Shown piece after piece: positions 35,281 through 46,465 of a stretch of 64,000 nt of DNA (position 1 is the first letter of the stretch; each line of letters begins with the position of its first letter). The stretch comes from Thermaerobacillus caldiproteolyticus (GTDB lineage: Bacteria; Bacillota; Bacilli; Bacillales; Anoxybacillaceae): positions 62,001 through 126,000 of the forward strand of contig NZ_JACDUT010000002.1 of the NCBI RefSeq assembly GCF_013761245.1. The letters are read 5' to 3'. The position numbers were made by a program, and so were the translations under genes. A model generated the notes under the pieces. That model was not told the DNA's origin. It made no database searches and was given only the letters and a program-made list of their open reading frames with translations.

Positions 35281-36162
35281 TTAATACCTCGGCTTTCTTT
35301 CTTTAATTTCTTCCATAAAGCTGACATAATGATCATAACGATAAGCAGGAATCTCCCCTGCTTCTAACGCTTTCCTAACAGCGCATTTTGGCTCGGCAAT
35401 ATGCGTGCATCCACGAAATTTACATTCGTGACTGCGCTCACGAAATTCAGGAAAACAAAGCGGCAATTGTTCTTCCTCGATATCATGAAACTCTAGTGCA
35501 CTAAATCCTGGTGTATCAGCAACTAAGCCGCCGCCTACCTCCATCAGTTCGACATGGCGAGTTGTATGCTTACCACGCCCTAAATGGGTGGAAATATCAT
35601 TCGTTTTTAACTGAAGATCCGGTCGAAGTGCGTTTAAAAGCGATGATTTTCCGACCCCCGATTGCCCGGCAAAAACAGAAATCCGTCCTTCTAGATAAGG
35701 AAGTAACTTCTCGATTCCTGACTTTGTTACTGTGGATGTTTCGATGACATCATAACCAATTTGTCGGTAATCGTTTATATACGTTTCAATTGTTGATCTT
35801 ATCTCGTCATCGAGCAAATCCATTTTGTTCACAACAATAATCGGTTGAATGTCTTTTGCCTCAATCAGAACAAGAAAGCGGTCAAGAAGGACTGGGCTAA
35901 AATCTGGCTCTACCGCAGAAAAAACAAGAATTGCTTGATCGACATTGGCAATCGGCGGGCGAATAAGCTCATTTTTCCGTTCGCAAACTTCCATAATATA
36001 TCCGTCCGTTTTACTGTTTGCTTGAAAAACAACATGATCACCGACAAGAGGAGTAATTTTATGTTTTCGAAATACTCCCCTGCCTCGGCATTGAATGATT
36101 TCTCCATCACTTAATACATAATAAAATCCGCTTAATGCTTTAATAATTTTTCCTTCTGCCAT
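35281..36162 (-). CDS. rsgA: RsgA (YloQ), 30S assembly GTPase
   Basis: 293-residue circularly permuted GTPase with an N-terminal OB-fold. Motifs appear in the permuted order [10 protein letters not shown] (G4), [17 protein letters not shown] (G1) and [17 protein letters not shown] (G3). The C-terminal zinc-binding module is seen as [20 protein letters not shown]. It assists late 30S maturation. In B. subtilis YloQ is phosphorylated by PrkC, whose gene lies just upstream. Confidence 0.96.
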   Translation of the reverse strand: MAEGKIIKALSGFYYVLSDGEIIQCRGRGVFRKHKITPLVGDHVVFQANSKTDGYIMEVCERKNELIRPPIANVDQAILVFSAVEPDFSPVLLDRFLVLIEAKDIQPIIVVNKMDLLDDEIRSTIETYINDYRQIGYDVIETSTVTKSGIEKLLPYLEGRISVFAGQSGVGKSSLLNALRPDLQLKTNDISTHLGRGKHTTRHVELMEVGGGLVADTPGFSALEFHDIEEEQLPLCFPEFRERSHECKFRGCTHIAEPKCAVRKALEAGEIPAYRYDHYVSFMEEIKERKPRY

Positions 36163-36177
36163 AGCTTCACCCCTTAT

Positions 36178-38127
36178 TTACGAATTTGGATACGGAACAG
36201 TCCCTTCTTGTTTGACAACATTGTTCACAATGACGCGATAATATCCATTTCCTTTGTACGGAATATTAAATTCCACCGTTTCTTTCACTGGCGCAGTGAG
36301 ACGATACGTTTTATACGGTTTAGTCATATCGTGATTAGCATCTTGAATATAGAGTTGTGCGTCAACAATTCCGCCTTCCTGCTCCGGTTCATATGGGATG
36401 TCGATTTCTTTTACGACCATTTTGTTCGGAAGTAGCTCTTTTCCACGTGAAATGACGACGGTAATAGTCGCTCCTTTTTCTAATTCGGTATTTGCTCTCG
36501 GCGTTTGCGACATGACAATTCCTTCCGGCACTTTATCGGAATATTCATGTTTGACAATAACATATAACTGTTGTTCTTGAACATAATCGCGCACACTTTT
36601 TTCCGTATAGCCGGTTAAATCTTTTAAAATAATTTTTTGAGGTCCGATGCTAACGGTAAACGTCACTTCCGTTTCGTCCGGAACGACTTTCTCGCCCGGA
36701 GAAGGAAATTGTTCAATAATGGTACCGGCTGGTTCGTCACTATAACGCTCGTTTCGCTTAACAAGCAAAAATTTTTCATTTTTTAATTGCTCTTCCACAT
36801 CATCAATATTTTCACCTATGAAATTTCCAAACTCGACTTTCTTTTTTCCAATACTTTTATAAATCGTAATCGCTGTTCCTTCTTTTACCGTCTTCCCAGC
36901 CTCTGGCTTTGTACGAACAACTTTTCCCTCAGTGATCTCATTGTCTTCCATATCTACCGTATTCTTAATTTCAAATCCTAACGAAGATAACTTCTCTACT
37001 GCCTCATCATAGTCTTTGTTCGTGACATCAGGCACGGTGACATCATTTGGAAAGAAAAGAGCCGGTACCCACGTTACTACACTCACCCCGACAGCAACAA
37101 GAAAAAGTAAAGCGGCAATGATCCAAGCGATCCACTTCCGCTTCTTTTTTGGCGTTTGAACGGACGAACCGTCTGTTTTCTCTCCGTTTTCGTCACGCAC
37201 AATCGTTGATTGCTCGTCAGGGATCATGTCTCCTTCCTTAATAATCGGAATCGCTTTTGTCGGTTCATCATCATCAGGGATAGTAAATTTTTTTTCATTC
37301 AATCGATCAGGATTGAGCGCCGTGCGAATATCTTCATTCATCTCTCTTACGGATTGATAACGATAAAATGGATCTTTCGCTGTCGCCTTTAAAATGATAT
37401 TTTCCACACTTTGTGGAATGTTCGGATTCCATGCTTTCGGAGAAGGAGTTTCCGCTTGTAAATGTTTTAGCACAATCGAAACAGCTGATTCGCCAGAAAA
37501 TGGGAGACGCCCCGTCAACAGTTCGAACATGACAATTCCTAATGAATAAATATCCGATTTCGCCGTGGTGATCCCGCCGCGCGCTTGCTCTGGAGATAAA
37601 TAATGAATCGAACCAAGTACCGAATTTGTCTGCGTAATCGTTGTCGAGCTTAACGCCACCGCTATGCCAAAATCGGTAACTTTGACGTTCCCGTGCTCGT
37701 CGATTAAAATATTTTGCGGCTTAATATCGCGGTGAATGACACCGTTTTCGTGCGCATGCGCAATCGCTGATGTCAGCTGTTCCATAATATCGATCGCCTT
37801 TGGAACACTCAGCGGCGCATGCTGTTGGATATATTGTTTTAATGTATAACCACGCACATACTCCATGACAATATAATAAATTCCTTCATCTTCACCGACA
37901 TCATAAATGCTTACGATGTTTTCATGGTTTAAGCTTGTGGCCGCTTGCGCTTCGCGGTGAAATCGTTTAATAAATTGCTCATCACTAGAAAAATCAAAGC
38001 GTAACACTTTGATGGCGACATCACGTTCCAAAATCATATCTCTCGCCAAATAGACGTTCGCCATTCCTCCGCCGCCGATTAAACTCATGATTTTATAGCG
38101 ACCGCTTAGTCGTTTGCCAATGAGCAC
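36178..38127 (-). CDS. prkC: PASTA Ser/Thr kinase PrkC
   Basis: 649-residue membrane kinase that senses peptidoglycan fragments and controls germination and dormancy exit in Bacillus. The kinase domain (about residues 10-270) has GGGGMANVYLARD, the catalytic HRDIKPQN and DFGIA. A membrane helix lies near residue 340 (IAWIIAALLFLVAVGVSVV). Three extracellular PASTA repeats and a C-terminal beta domain follow. Translation begins at GTG, with GGGTG overlapping the end of prpC, indicating coupling. Confidence 0.96.
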   Translation of the reverse strand: MLIGKRLSGRYKIMSLIGGGGMANVYLARDMILERDVAIKVLRFDFSSDEQFIKRFHREAQAATSLNHENIVSIYDVGEDEGIYYIVMEYVRGYTLKQYIQQHAPLSVPKAIDIMEQLTSAIAHAHENGVIHRDIKPQNILIDEHGNVKVTDFGIAVALSSTTITQTNSVLGSIHYLSPEQARGGITTAKSDIYSLGIVMFELLTGRLPFSGESAVSIVLKHLQAETPSPKAWNPNIPQSVENIILKATAKDPFYRYQSVREMNEDIRTALNPDRLNEKKFTIPDDDEPTKAIPIIKEGDMIPDEQSTIVRDENGEKTDGSSVQTPKKKRKWIAWIIAALLFLVAVGVSVVTWVPALFFPNDVTVPDVTNKDYDEAVEKLSSLGFEIKNTVDMEDNEITEGKVVRTKPEAGKTVKEGTAITIYKSIGKKKVEFGNFIGENIDDVEEQLKNEKFLLVKRNERYSDEPAGTIIEQFPSPGEKVVPDETEVTFTVSIGPQKIILKDLTGYTEKSVRDYVQEQQLYVIVKHEYSDKVPEGIVMSQTPRANTELEKGATITVVISRGKELLPNKMVVKEIDIPYEPEQEGGIVDAQLYIQDANHDMTKPYKTYRLTAPVKETVEFNIPYKGNGYYRVIVNNVVKQEGTVPYPNS

Positions 38128-38133
38128 GTCTGA

Positions 38134-38883
38134 TCACCCACTTTCACGTTCCGCTGAAAATTCGACAATCGCTAACGTAATGTTGTCTTCACCACCATGC
38201 TCATTTGCCAGATCGATCAATTTTTGTGCCTTTTGTTCCAGTGACTCAGACGATGTTAAAATATGTACCATCGCTTGTTCCGGCACTTTATTCGATAAGC
38301 CGTCCGAGCATAACAGCAATACATCGTGCTCCTCCACGCTAATCGTTTTGACATCGAGCTTTACCTCTTTTTCCGTCCCAAGTGCTCGCAGCAACACATT
38401 TTTGCGCGGATGGTGCTCTGCATCTTCTTTAGAGATTTGTCCTGTTTTTACTAATTCATTGACGAGAGAGTGGTCTTCAGTAATTTGTTGAAAACCATTT
38501 TGATTAAGGAGATAACAACGGCTATCTCCGATATGACCAATTGTCGCAAAGTGGTCAGTGCAAATGGCACTGACAATCGTTGTCCCCATTCCTTGGCATT
38601 CCTCATGTTGTAAAGAATGATGAAGCAAAATGCGATTAATGTTGGCAACATGATCTTTGAGCCATTGTTCCGCAATATCAGGGGAAGAGATGTTTTCGGT
38701 CTCTTCCCATTCATTTTTTAAATACGTAATCGTCATTTCACTCGCCACATCACCAGCGCGATGTCCGCCCATTCCATCAGCAACAACCGCCAAATAATGT
38801 CCATCTTTGTTTTGAAAAATCCCGCCGCAATCTTCGTTGTGAGGTCGAATTTTACCAACGTCGGTTTGGAAAACGACTTTCAT
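38134..38883 (-). CDS. prpC: PP2C-type protein phosphatase PrpC
   Basis: 249-residue phosphatase that reverses PrkC phosphorylation. PP2C motifs: VGKIRPHNEDCGGIF, VADGMGGHRAGDVAS, GDSRCYLLN, TEDHSLVNELVKTGQI, LLCSDGLSNKV and GGEDNITLAIVEF with metal-binding Asp residues. The ATG at 38883 with GAGGTG was preferred; a longer reading overlaps rlmN and has no family support. It lies 6 bp before prkC. Confidence 0.96.
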   Translation of the reverse strand: MKVVFQTDVGKIRPHNEDCGGIFQNKDGHYLAVVADGMGGHRAGDVASEMTITYLKNEWEETENISSPDIAEQWLKDHVANINRILLHHSLQHEECQGMGTTIVSAICTDHFATIGHIGDSRCYLLNQNGFQQITEDHSLVNELVKTGQISKEDAEHHPRKNVLLRALGTEKEVKLDVKTISVEEHDVLLLCSDGLSNKVPEQAMVHILTSSESLEQKAQKLIDLANEHGGEDNITLAIVEFSAERESG

Positions 38884-38887
38884 TATT

Positions 38888-39982
38888 TCACCTCGTCTCT
38901 TCTTTTCGCTCCTTCGCGCGAAGCTGCCCGCATGCTGCATCAATGTCGTGTCCTTGTTCGCGGCGAATCGTAACATTAATCCCATGCTTTTTTAACGCGC
39001 GCTCAAACGCAAAAATTTGCTCGCGCGGTGTTCGCACATAATTTCGTTCCGGTACGTAGTTGACTGGAATTAAGTTTACGTGGCATTTTAATCCTTTAAT
39101 AAGTTCCGCCAATTGTTCGGCGTGTTCAATTTGATCGTTCACCCCGCCGAATAAACCGTATTCAAACGTCACGCGGCGACCGGTTTTTTCGATGTAATAA
39201 CGCACTGCTTCCATTAATTTTGGCAGCGGATACGCCTTATTAATCGGCATGAGCTTCGTCCGCAATTCCGTCGTTGGTGCATGTAAAGAAATAGCAAAAT
39301 TAATTTGCATTCCTTCATCGGCAAATTGATAAATTTTTGGAATGATGCCGCTTGTCGATACAGTAATATGGCGTGCACCAATGTTGAGCCCTTTTTTGTG
39401 ATTGACAATTTTTAAAAACTTGATGAGTTCATCGTAATTATCGAATGGCTCGCCAATTCCCATGACGACAATGCTGCTTACCCGTTCTCCTTGTTCGTCA
39501 AGAGCTTTTTGCACTTTGACGACTTGAGCGGCAATTTCCCCTGCTTCTAAATGACGCTTCAAACCGCCAAGGGTGGAAGCGCAAAACGTACACCCGATGC
39601 GACAGCCAACTTGGGTCGTTACGCAAATCGAGTTCCCGTAATCATGTCTCATTAAGACCGTTTCGATCGAGTAGCCATCATGAAGCTCAAATAAAAACTT
39701 CATCGTGCCGTCTTGCGATGTTTGTTGAACAAGTGTTTTTAATGTTGTGATGACAAAATGGTCATCGAGTTTTTCGCGCAATGCTTTTGGGAGATTCGTC
39801 ATATCAGAAAAGGAGCTTACCCGCTTTTGGTACAGCCACTCATATACTTGTGTAGCGCGGAATGGCTTTTCTCCTTGTTCAACCATCCACGCCTGCAATT
39901 CTTCCAACGTCAGCGAATAAATGGATGGATTGCGAGTAGCTGTTTCTCGTTTGTTTCGTGTGATGATGTCTGTTTTTTCCAA
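38888..39982 (-). CDS. rlmN: Dual-specificity RNA methyltransferase RlmN
   Basis: 364-residue radical-SAM enzyme that methylates C2 of A2503 in 23S rRNA and A37 of some tRNAs. The cluster motif is [20 protein letters not shown] (CxxxCxxC). [19 protein letters not shown] and [20 protein letters not shown] are typical, and the catalytic Cys is in DAACGQL near the end. Translation begins at TTG with AAGGTG eight bases upstream. It lies between rsmB and prpC. Confidence 0.95.
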   Translation of the reverse strand: MEKTDIITRNKRETATRNPSIYSLTLEELQAWMVEQGEKPFRATQVYEWLYQKRVSSFSDMTNLPKALREKLDDHFVITTLKTLVQQTSQDGTMKFLFELHDGYSIETVLMRHDYGNSICVTTQVGCRIGCTFCASTLGGLKRHLEAGEIAAQVVKVQKALDEQGERVSSIVVMGIGEPFDNYDELIKFLKIVNHKKGLNIGARHITVSTSGIIPKIYQFADEGMQINFAISLHAPTTELRTKLMPINKAYPLPKLMEAVRYYIEKTGRRVTFEYGLFGGVNDQIEHAEQLAELIKGLKCHVNLIPVNYVPERNYVRTPREQIFAFERALKKHGINVTIRREQGHDIDAACGQLRAKERKEETR

Positions 39983-39987
39983 TGAAG

Positions 39988-41331
39988 TTACACCTTCTTT
40001 CGTAATGATGCGATAAAAAATCCGTCTGAGCCGAAGTAATGAGGAAGTAAATGCAGTTGCCCATCGTGAACATATGGCTGCACTTTTTTCGGCAATCGCT
40101 CTTTCAATGTTTCATCGAGGATAAATTCAGGATGTTGTTGTAAAAATTGTCTGATCACCGCTCCGTTTTCTTCCTCATCAACCGTGCATGTGCTATACAC
40201 AAGTGTGCCGCCTTTTTTCAGCAATGGGGCCACCGCACGTAAAATTTCGAACTGTAATGTCGCTAACGCTGGAATATCCGCTTCTGTTTTAGCGTATTTA
40301 ATATCCGGTTTGCGCCGAACGACGCCAAATCCTGAGCATGGCGCATCAACTAAAATTTTATCAAACGTTTCTTCCGCAAAATAATCGGCAACGCGGCGGC
40401 TATCCAGCACATGTGTGACGATATTCGTGAGCTGAAGGCGTTTGGCTTGCTCCTCAATTAATTTAACTTTATGTTCATGAATGTCTAATGACACGACTCG
40501 TCCGGTATTGTTCATCAGTTCGGCAATATGGGTCGATTTTCCACCCGGTGCCGCGCAGCTATCAAGAACTTGTTCATGTTCATGAACGCCAAGCGCTCTG
40601 GCAACAAGCATTGAGCTTTCATCTTGAATGGTGATAAGCCCTTTTTGAAACACTTGGGTATGCGCCAAATTCCCTTTTTTTGCTTGAATCGCTTCTTCGA
40701 CGATTTCTCCGCGCGCGACTTCGACACCTTCTTGTTCAAGCGTATGAATCACTTGTTCCACTGTCGTTCGCACTGTATTGACCCGCGCTGTTTGCTTCGG
40801 CGCATGCAAGTTCGTTTCACACATTTTCTTCGTTTCTTCGATGCCGTATTGGTTGACCCAACGCTTGACGAGCCAATATGGATGGCTTGTCGCCACCGCT
40901 AATCGTTCAATGTCATCGACAATCGTGTCTAACGAAGGGACGCCCTCGCGTTGAATGGCGCGAAGCACACCGTTGACCATTGAAGCAATTCCCTGATGAC
41001 CACGCTTTTTCGCAATCTCGACGGCTTCAAAAATAGCGGCGCGATCAGGAATGCGATCAAGATAGATCATTTGATACAGTGACAGACGAAGCAACACCTT
41101 TACCCATGTTTGCAGTTTACGCGCTTTTTTTATAAATGGCCGCAGATAATAATCAAGCGTGTCGCGCCGTTGGATCGTTCCATAGACGATTTCCGTCAAC
41201 AAACCAACGTCTTTTTTCGGAAGTCGATACGTTTGAATCATGTTATTTAACAATAAATTGCTGTAGGCCTCTTTTTCTTCCACCGCTAAAAGCGTCTCTA
41301 ATGCTACTTCTCGTACGTTTTTAGTTCTCAT
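39988..41331 (-). CDS. rsmB: 16S rRNA m5C967 methyltransferase RsmB (Sun)
   Basis: 447-residue enzyme. The N-terminal ~140 residues resemble NusB ([20 protein letters not shown]). The catalytic Rossmann domain has [36 protein letters not shown] with one catalytic Cys and [15 protein letters not shown] with the second. It overlaps fmt by 11 bp, consistent with coupled expression. Confidence 0.96.
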   Translation of the reverse strand: MRTKNVREVALETLLAVEEKEAYSNLLLNNMIQTYRLPKKDVGLLTEIVYGTIQRRDTLDYYLRPFIKKARKLQTWVKVLLRLSLYQMIYLDRIPDRAAIFEAVEIAKKRGHQGIASMVNGVLRAIQREGVPSLDTIVDDIERLAVATSHPYWLVKRWVNQYGIEETKKMCETNLHAPKQTARVNTVRTTVEQVIHTLEQEGVEVARGEIVEEAIQAKKGNLAHTQVFQKGLITIQDESSMLVARALGVHEHEQVLDSCAAPGGKSTHIAELMNNTGRVVSLDIHEHKVKLIEEQAKRLQLTNIVTHVLDSRRVADYFAEETFDKILVDAPCSGFGVVRRKPDIKYAKTEADIPALATLQFEILRAVAPLLKKGGTLVYSTCTVDEEENGAVIRQFLQQHPEFILDETLKERLPKKVQPYVHDGQLHLLPHYFGSDGFFIASLRKKV

Positions 41332-42277
41332 TTTCGTCTCCTAGCTTCATTCCAATTGTGACATGAGCACCCGCACCACGCAAAAATTGTGCGGCATTCA
41401 TTCGTTTTTTGCCTGCTGGTTGCAGTTCAGTAATTTTAATCGCCGTTTCATTTCCGGTTGCGACGACAATACCATCATTAACGATTTCGATAATCGTTCC
41501 CGGAGCAGCTTTTTTCACCGCAGGAACTTTTTCTCCCCACCAAATTTTCCATACTTGTCTTTCAAACGTTGTATAGGCAACCGGCCAAGGATTTAACCCG
41601 CGAATATGGTTATAAATGTCCTCACCGGTCTTTGTCCAATCAATTTTTTCTTGTTCTCGCTTGATATTGTAGGCAAACGTTGCCTCTTCTTCGTTTTGCT
41701 TGACCGGTGTCAGCTTTCCGGCAAGCAAAAGCGGAATCGTCTCTGATAACAGTTTTGCCCCAGCAGCGCTTAATTTATCATGAAGCGTGCCGACCGTATC
41801 TGTTTCCGTAATCGGTACCTCTATTTGTGTTAAAATGTCTCCTGCATCAAGCTTTTCAACCATGTACATAATGGTAATCCCTGTTTTTGTTTTTCCTTGT
41901 AAAATCGCATAGTGAATCGGAGCACCGCCGCGCAATTCAGGCAATAAAGAGGCATGAACATTAATGCAGCCATATTTAGGAGCCTCGAGCAATTCCTTCG
42001 GCAAAATTTGTCCAAAGGCCGCAGTGACAATTAAATCTGGTTGCAGCGCCAGCACTTGTTCATATTGCTCTTTTTCACGGATTTTTGTCGGCTGCAATAC
42101 AGGAATTCCATGTTTTTCCGCTTCCACTTTTACCGGCGGCAGAGTTAACTCCTTTTTTCTTCCTTTTGGCTTATCCGGCTGTGTCACAACGCCGACCACT
42201 TCATAGCCATCTTCAATAAGTTTCCTTAACACCGGGACCGCAAAATCCGGTGTGCCCATAAACACGATTCTTGTCAT
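41321..42277 (-). CDS. fmt: Methionyl-tRNA formyltransferase
   Basis: 318-residue enzyme that formylates initiator Met-t[23 protein letters not shown] begins the Rossmann domain; the catalytic Asn/His site is [20 protein letters not shown], and the C-terminal OB-like domain follows after about residue 205. It sits between def and rsmB, so that formylation and deformylation are encoded side by side. Confidence 0.97.
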   Translation of the reverse strand: MTRIVFMGTPDFAVPVLRKLIEDGYEVVGVVTQPDKPKGRKKELTLPPVKVEAEKHGIPVLQPTKIREKEQYEQVLALQPDLIVTAAFGQILPKELLEAPKYGCINVHASLLPELRGGAPIHYAILQGKTKTGITIMYMVEKLDAGDILTQIEVPITETDTVGTLHDKLSAAGAKLLSETIPLLLAGKLTPVKQNEEEATFAYNIKREQEKIDWTKTGEDIYNHIRGLNPWPVAYTTFERQVWKIWWGEKVPAVKKAAPGTIIEIVNDGIVVATGNETAIKITELQPAGKKRMNAAQFLRGAGAHVTIGMKLGDENEN

Positions 42278-42288
42278 TTGTACATCAT

Positions 42289-42762
42289 CTACCCTTCTAA
42301 TTCTTCCCGTTCATAATAGCGAATGACTTTTGATGTAAACAATACTCCGTGCAAATGATCGATTTCATGTTGTAATGCACGCGCTAAAAAGCCGGTCGCT
42401 TCGAGCGTATACGTACGGCCGCGCCGATCTTGCGCCCGCACTTTAACATAATCGGCACGTTTTACTTCACCAAATAACCCCGGAAAGCTTAAACATCCTT
42501 CCGGTCCAATTTGTTCCCCGCGCGCTTCAAGAATCACGGGATTTATGAGCTCAATACGCCCATGCTCATCGCCGACATCCACGATAGCAATTTGTTTGGC
42601 GATGCCTACTTGCGGTGCTGCTAAGCCGACACCGTCCGCATCTAACATCGTATCGTACATGTCATTAAGCAGCTTCACAAGACGTCGGTCAAATTCTGTT
42701 ACTATTTCGCAAACCGTTTCTAAAATTTCAGCTGGATATGTTACGATTTCCAGTTTAGCCAA
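42289..42762 (-). CDS. def: Peptide deformylase
   Basis: 157-residue metalloenzyme that removes the formyl group from new proteins. Motifs: [27 protein letters not shown] (metal-binding Cys) and [12 protein letters not shown] (HExxH). The ATG at 42777 (MGGIDL) encodes the ribosome binding site itself (GGGAGGAATTGAT), so I set the start at the TTG at 42762 ([12 protein letters not shown]), seven bases after GGAGG. This fits B. subtilis DefA. It follows priA. Confidence 0.95.
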   Translation of the reverse strand: MAKLEIVTYPAEILETVCEIVTEFDRRLVKLLNDMYDTMLDADGVGLAAPQVGIAKQIAIVDVGDEHGRIELINPVILEARGEQIGPEGCLSFPGLFGEVKRADYVKVRAQDRRGRTYTLEATGFLARALQHEIDHLHGVLFTSKVIRYYEREELEG

Positions 42763-42777
42763 ATCAATTCCTCCCAT

Positions 42778-45192
42778 TTACATCATCATATATGGATTCG
42801 TATCAACGGTGATAAACAATTCTCCTTGGGAGATTTCTTGCTGGTAGCGGTCAACAACTGTTTTTAACACACGGGTAAAGTTTGGTTCCCGCTTGTATTT
42901 TATCATGCATTGATAGCGATATCTATCATGGAGACGAGCAATCGGCGAAGCAACAGGCCCAAGAATGATCGCTTCTTTTGATAAATGGGCGCGCAAATAC
43001 GCAGCAATTTTTTCCGTCACGGCAACCGCCTTCGTGATTTCGGAATGGGAAACAGTGATTAATGTTAAGTAATAGAACGGCGGATAACCATGTAGTTTGC
43101 GAATTGCCATTTCTTTTTGATAAAACATGTCATAATCATGCTTCGCTGCCAGCTCAATGCTGTAATGCTCCGGAGTGTACGTTTGAATGACAACTTCTCC
43201 CGGCAGCTTATGCCGCCCTGCGCGCCCGCTCACTTGCGTCAATAGCTGGAACGTTTTTTCCGAAGAGCGAAAATCAGGAAGGTGTAACATCGTATCTGCC
43301 GCTAATACGCCGACAAGAGTGACCTTTGGAAAATCTAGCCCTTTGGCAATCATTTGAGTTCCCAATAATATATCTGCCTTCCCTTCACCAAACGCTTCCA
43401 GCAGCCGCTCATGGGCTCCTTTTCGGCTCGTCGTATCAACGTCCATGCGGATGACCCGCGCTTCAGGAAGCAGTTTGTTCAGCTCTTCTTCCACTTTTTG
43501 TGTGCCCGTGCCGAAAAAACGAATATGTTCGCTCGCGCACGAAGGGCAACGATACGTAAGCGGTTCCTCATGCCCGCAGTAATGGCATTTTAATCGCTGC
43601 TGTACGCGGTGATAAGTGAGCGAAATGTCACAATGCGGACAGCGAATGACATGCCCGCAATCGCGGCACATGACAAACGTCGAGTAACCGCGCCGATTTA
43701 AAAATAATACCGATTGTTCGCCTTTGGTAAGGCGATCTTGCAGTTTTTCAAATAAAATGCGCGAAAACATTGAACGGTTACCGCTCCGCAGTTCCTCGCG
43801 CATGTCGACGATGTTGACCGTCGGCAAACCGTTTTCGCTCATTCTCTTTTTCAATGTCAACAGTTGATAGATTCCTTTTTTCGCTCGAGCAAATGACTCA
43901 AGTGAAGGAGTGGCGCTGCCAAGGACAACCGGACATTGATGAAAACGGGCGCGGTAAATCGCGACGTCGCGGGCATGATAACGCGGATTTTCCTCTTGCT
44001 TGTAACTAGCTTCATGTTCCTCGTCAATAATAATCATGCCAAGATTTTCGAAGGGAGCAAAAATCGCCGAACGCGCGCCGACGACAAGTTTGACCTCCTT
44101 GCGATGAATTTTTCGCCATTCATCGTATTTCTCTCCGACAGATAGACCGCTATGAAGAACCGCCACTTGCGAGCCGAACCGCCCTTTAAACCGCTCAACC
44201 ATTTGCGGCGTCAATGAAATTTCCGGCACAAGCACAATCGCTTCTTTCCCTTGGCGCAACACTTCCTCAATTGCCTGCATATATATTTCCGTTTTCCCGC
44301 TTCCGGTCACACCGTATAGCAAAAATACTTCATGTTTGCTCGCCCGCACGCTTTCTACAATTGGAGCGAGCGCCTGTTTTTGTTCATCGGTGAGCGGAAG
44401 CGGTTCTGTCTTTACAAACTCGCGATGCTCATAAGGATCGCGATAGATTTCCACTTCGCGCTCACTAAGAATTCCTTTTTGGATGAGCGCTTTAACGGAA
44501 GCATGAGAAGCGCCGCTTTGTTCTAATAATTCTTTTAGTGGCATACCATCCTTCGCTGAAAGAAGAAGCGTTAATAGCTGTTTTTGCTTTATCGCGTTGG
44601 CTGGAAGCGCCTCGATCGCTTCATGAATCTGCTCTTTTGAAACTGCTATATCAATGTATTTGATGGTTTTTTTCGCGGCTTTTTCTTTGACGCGATACAC
44701 AACCTCTAAATAGCCCTTCTGAATTTCTTTTTGCAAAAGCGGAACAACGTTTGTATGTTCTACGTCTTTCCAAGAAATGACGGAACGATCGGCAAAGAGC
44801 GACTGAATCGTTTCATGCAAACAGGCGCGATCCTCTTCGTGAACGAGATGGATTTCTTTTTCGTACTTCGCTTTCATCGCCGCCGGCAACATCGCTTGAT
44901 AGGCAGAAATTGCAAAACAAAGCGTCGTTTCCGTTAAATACTGTCCTAAACCTAGCAACTCTTCGTTCAATACTGGAGTGACATCCAGTATCGCTTCAAT
45001 CGGTTTTAACGTTTTTACCTCGGAATGTGACTTAATGTTAACGACAAAACCTTGCAATAGTCGCGCGCCGAACGGAACCGTCACACGCATACCAACCTGT
45101 AATACATCTTCCCATTTTTCCGGTATTACATAATCAAATGGTCGGTCCGTTTGCCGCGCTGGAACATCGACAATTACCGCTGCTATTTTCAT
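42778..45192 (-). CDS. priA: Primosomal replication restart protein PriA
   Basis: 804-residue 3'-5' helicase that reloads the replisome at abandoned forks. The N-terminal 3'-DNA-binding domain (VIVDVPARQTDRPFDYVIPE) and winged helix are followed by LLYGVTGSGKTEIYMQAIEE (Walker A), IIIDEEHEASYKQ (motif II), GSATPSLESF and QVSGRAGRHKLPG. A zinc-binding insert carries paired cysteines (FVMCRDCGHVIRCPHCDISL region and CHYCGHEEPLTYRCPSCASE). It overlaps coaBC by 4 bp. Confidence 0.97.
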   Translation of the reverse strand: MKIAAVIVDVPARQTDRPFDYVIPEKWEDVLQVGMRVTVPFGARLLQGFVVNIKSHSEVKTLKPIEAILDVTPVLNEELLGLGQYLTETTLCFAISAYQAMLPAAMKAKYEKEIHLVHEEDRACLHETIQSLFADRSVISWKDVEHTNVVPLLQKEIQKGYLEVVYRVKEKAAKKTIKYIDIAVSKEQIHEAIEALPANAIKQKQLLTLLLSAKDGMPLKELLEQSGASHASVKALIQKGILSEREVEIYRDPYEHREFVKTEPLPLTDEQKQALAPIVESVRASKHEVFLLYGVTGSGKTEIYMQAIEEVLRQGKEAIVLVPEISLTPQMVERFKGRFGSQVAVLHSGLSVGEKYDEWRKIHRKEVKLVVGARSAIFAPFENLGMIIIDEEHEASYKQEENPRYHARDVAIYRARFHQCPVVLGSATPSLESFARAKKGIYQLLTLKKRMSENGLPTVNIVDMREELRSGNRSMFSRILFEKLQDRLTKGEQSVLFLNRRGYSTFVMCRDCGHVIRCPHCDISLTYHRVQQRLKCHYCGHEEPLTYRCPSCASEHIRFFGTGTQKVEEELNKLLPEARVIRMDVDTTSRKGAHERLLEAFGEGKADILLGTQMIAKGLDFPKVTLVGVLAADTMLHLPDFRSSEKTFQLLTQVSGRAGRHKLPGEVVIQTYTPEHYSIELAAKHDYDMFYQKEMAIRKLHGYPPFYYLTLITVSHSEITKAVAVTEKIAAYLRAHLSKEAIILGPVASPIARLHDRYRYQCMIKYKREPNFTRVLKTVVDRYQQEISQGELFITVDTNPYMMM

Positions 45193-46394
45193 TGAATCGC
45201 CTCGATATATTGATGGATTTCTTTTAAAATCTCTTCCGCTACTTTCTTTTTCGGTAAAAGCGGAAGCGATGTAACAGACCCGTCTCGTTTGAAAATCGTT
45301 ACAATATTTGTATTGCCGGCAAATCCAGCTCCCTCTTCGCTAACGTTATTAGCGACAATCATATCTAAATGTTTGCTTTCTAATTTCTCTCGGGCATACT
45401 CTTCGACGTGCTCTGTTTCTGCTGCAAAGCCAACTAATAGTTGCTTCGTTTTTTGTTCCCCAAGCACTTTTAAAATATCGATCGTCCGCTCCATTTCAAT
45501 GACGTAATCTCCCGGCTGCTTTTTTATTTTTTGTGTAAATACGTGTTTCGGACGATAATCAGCAACAGCAGCTGATTTAATGACAATATCGACCGTCGGA
45601 AATACTTTCATGACTTCTTCGTACATTTCCTGTGCTGATTCCACACGAATCGTTTTCACATTAGGGGGAGACGGTAAACAGGTTGGCCCGGAAATGAGGG
45701 TGACTTCCGCACCAAACTCCGCTGCCGCTTCGGCAATCGCATACCCCATTTTCCCGGTCGAACGATTCGTAAAAAAGCGAACCGGATCTAACTTTTCCCG
45801 CGTCGGTCCTGCGGTGACAAGCACCTTTTTTCCTTGTAACAACGGCGTAGCAGAAGAAAAATATTCTTCGATACATTCTATGATTTTTTCCGGCTCTTCT
45901 AACCGTCCTTTTCCTACATATCCGCATGCTAAGTATCCTTCTGACGGCTCAATAAACCGGTAGCCGAAACGAAACAACTTTTCAATATTTTCCTTCACAA
46001 CTGGATGTTCGTACATATGGACATTCATGGCCGGCGCAATCCACACAGGTGCTTTTGTTGCCAGCAATGTTGTCGTAATCATGTTATCAGCAATGCCATG
46101 GGCTAGCTTCCCAATCGTATTGGCCGTCGCCGGAGCAACAATGACAAGATCCGCCCAATCGGCTGCATCAATATGGGCAATAACTGCCGGATTCTTTTCT
46201 TCGAATGTATCAACATATACTTCGTTTCGTGATAACGCTTGAAAGGTTAATGGGGTGACAAATTGACATGCTGCTTCGCTCATCATCACTTTGACATTGG
46301 CTCCCCGCTGCTTTAATTGGCTTGTTAACGCCGCTGCCTTATAGGCGGCAATTCCACCTGTCACACATAATAAAATATTTTTTCCATTTATCAT
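45189..46394 (-). CDS. coaBC: CoaBC, phosphopantothenoylcysteine synthetase/decarboxylase
   Basis: 401-residue bifunctional enzyme of coenzyme A synthesis. The N-terminal flavin decarboxylase (CoaC, to about residue 185) shows LLCVTGGIAAYKAAALTSQL, VIAPATANTIGKLAHGIADN, PAMNVHMYEHPVV and the Cys in YLACGYVGKGRLEEPE. The C-terminal synthetase (CoaB) has VTAGPTREKLDPVRFFTNRS and KSAAVADYRP. CoA feeds the lipid genes in this window. A terminator separates it from rpoZ. Confidence 0.96.
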   Translation of the reverse strand: MINGKNILLCVTGGIAAYKAAALTSQLKQRGANVKVMMSEAACQFVTPLTFQALSRNEVYVDTFEEKNPAVIAHIDAADWADLVIVAPATANTIGKLAHGIADNMITTTLLATKAPVWIAPAMNVHMYEHPVVKENIEKLFRFGYRFIEPSEGYLACGYVGKGRLEEPEKIIECIEEYFSSATPLLQGKKVLVTAGPTREKLDPVRFFTNRSTGKMGYAIAEAAAEFGAEVTLISGPTCLPSPPNVKTIRVESAQEMYEEVMKVFPTVDIVIKSAAVADYRPKHVFTQKIKKQPGDYVIEMERTIDILKVLGEQKTKQLLVGFAAETEHVEEYAREKLESKHLDMIVANNVSEEGAGFAGNTNIVTIFKRDGSVTSLPLLPKKKVAEEILKEIHQYIEAIQ

Positions 46395-46430
46395 TTCACA
46401 CAGCTCCCCTATGGTCTGTCACTATTGTAA

Positions 46431-46465
46431 AAAAATAACAACCTAACGGTTAGGTTGTTATTTTT
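46431..46465 (-). terminator. Intrinsic terminator at end of rpoZ
   Basis: AAAAATAACAACCTA and TAGGTTGTTATTTTT form a 15-bp perfect stem with a five-base loop, followed on the minus strand by T residues. The upstream arm includes the rpoZ stop codon. Confidence 0.9.
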
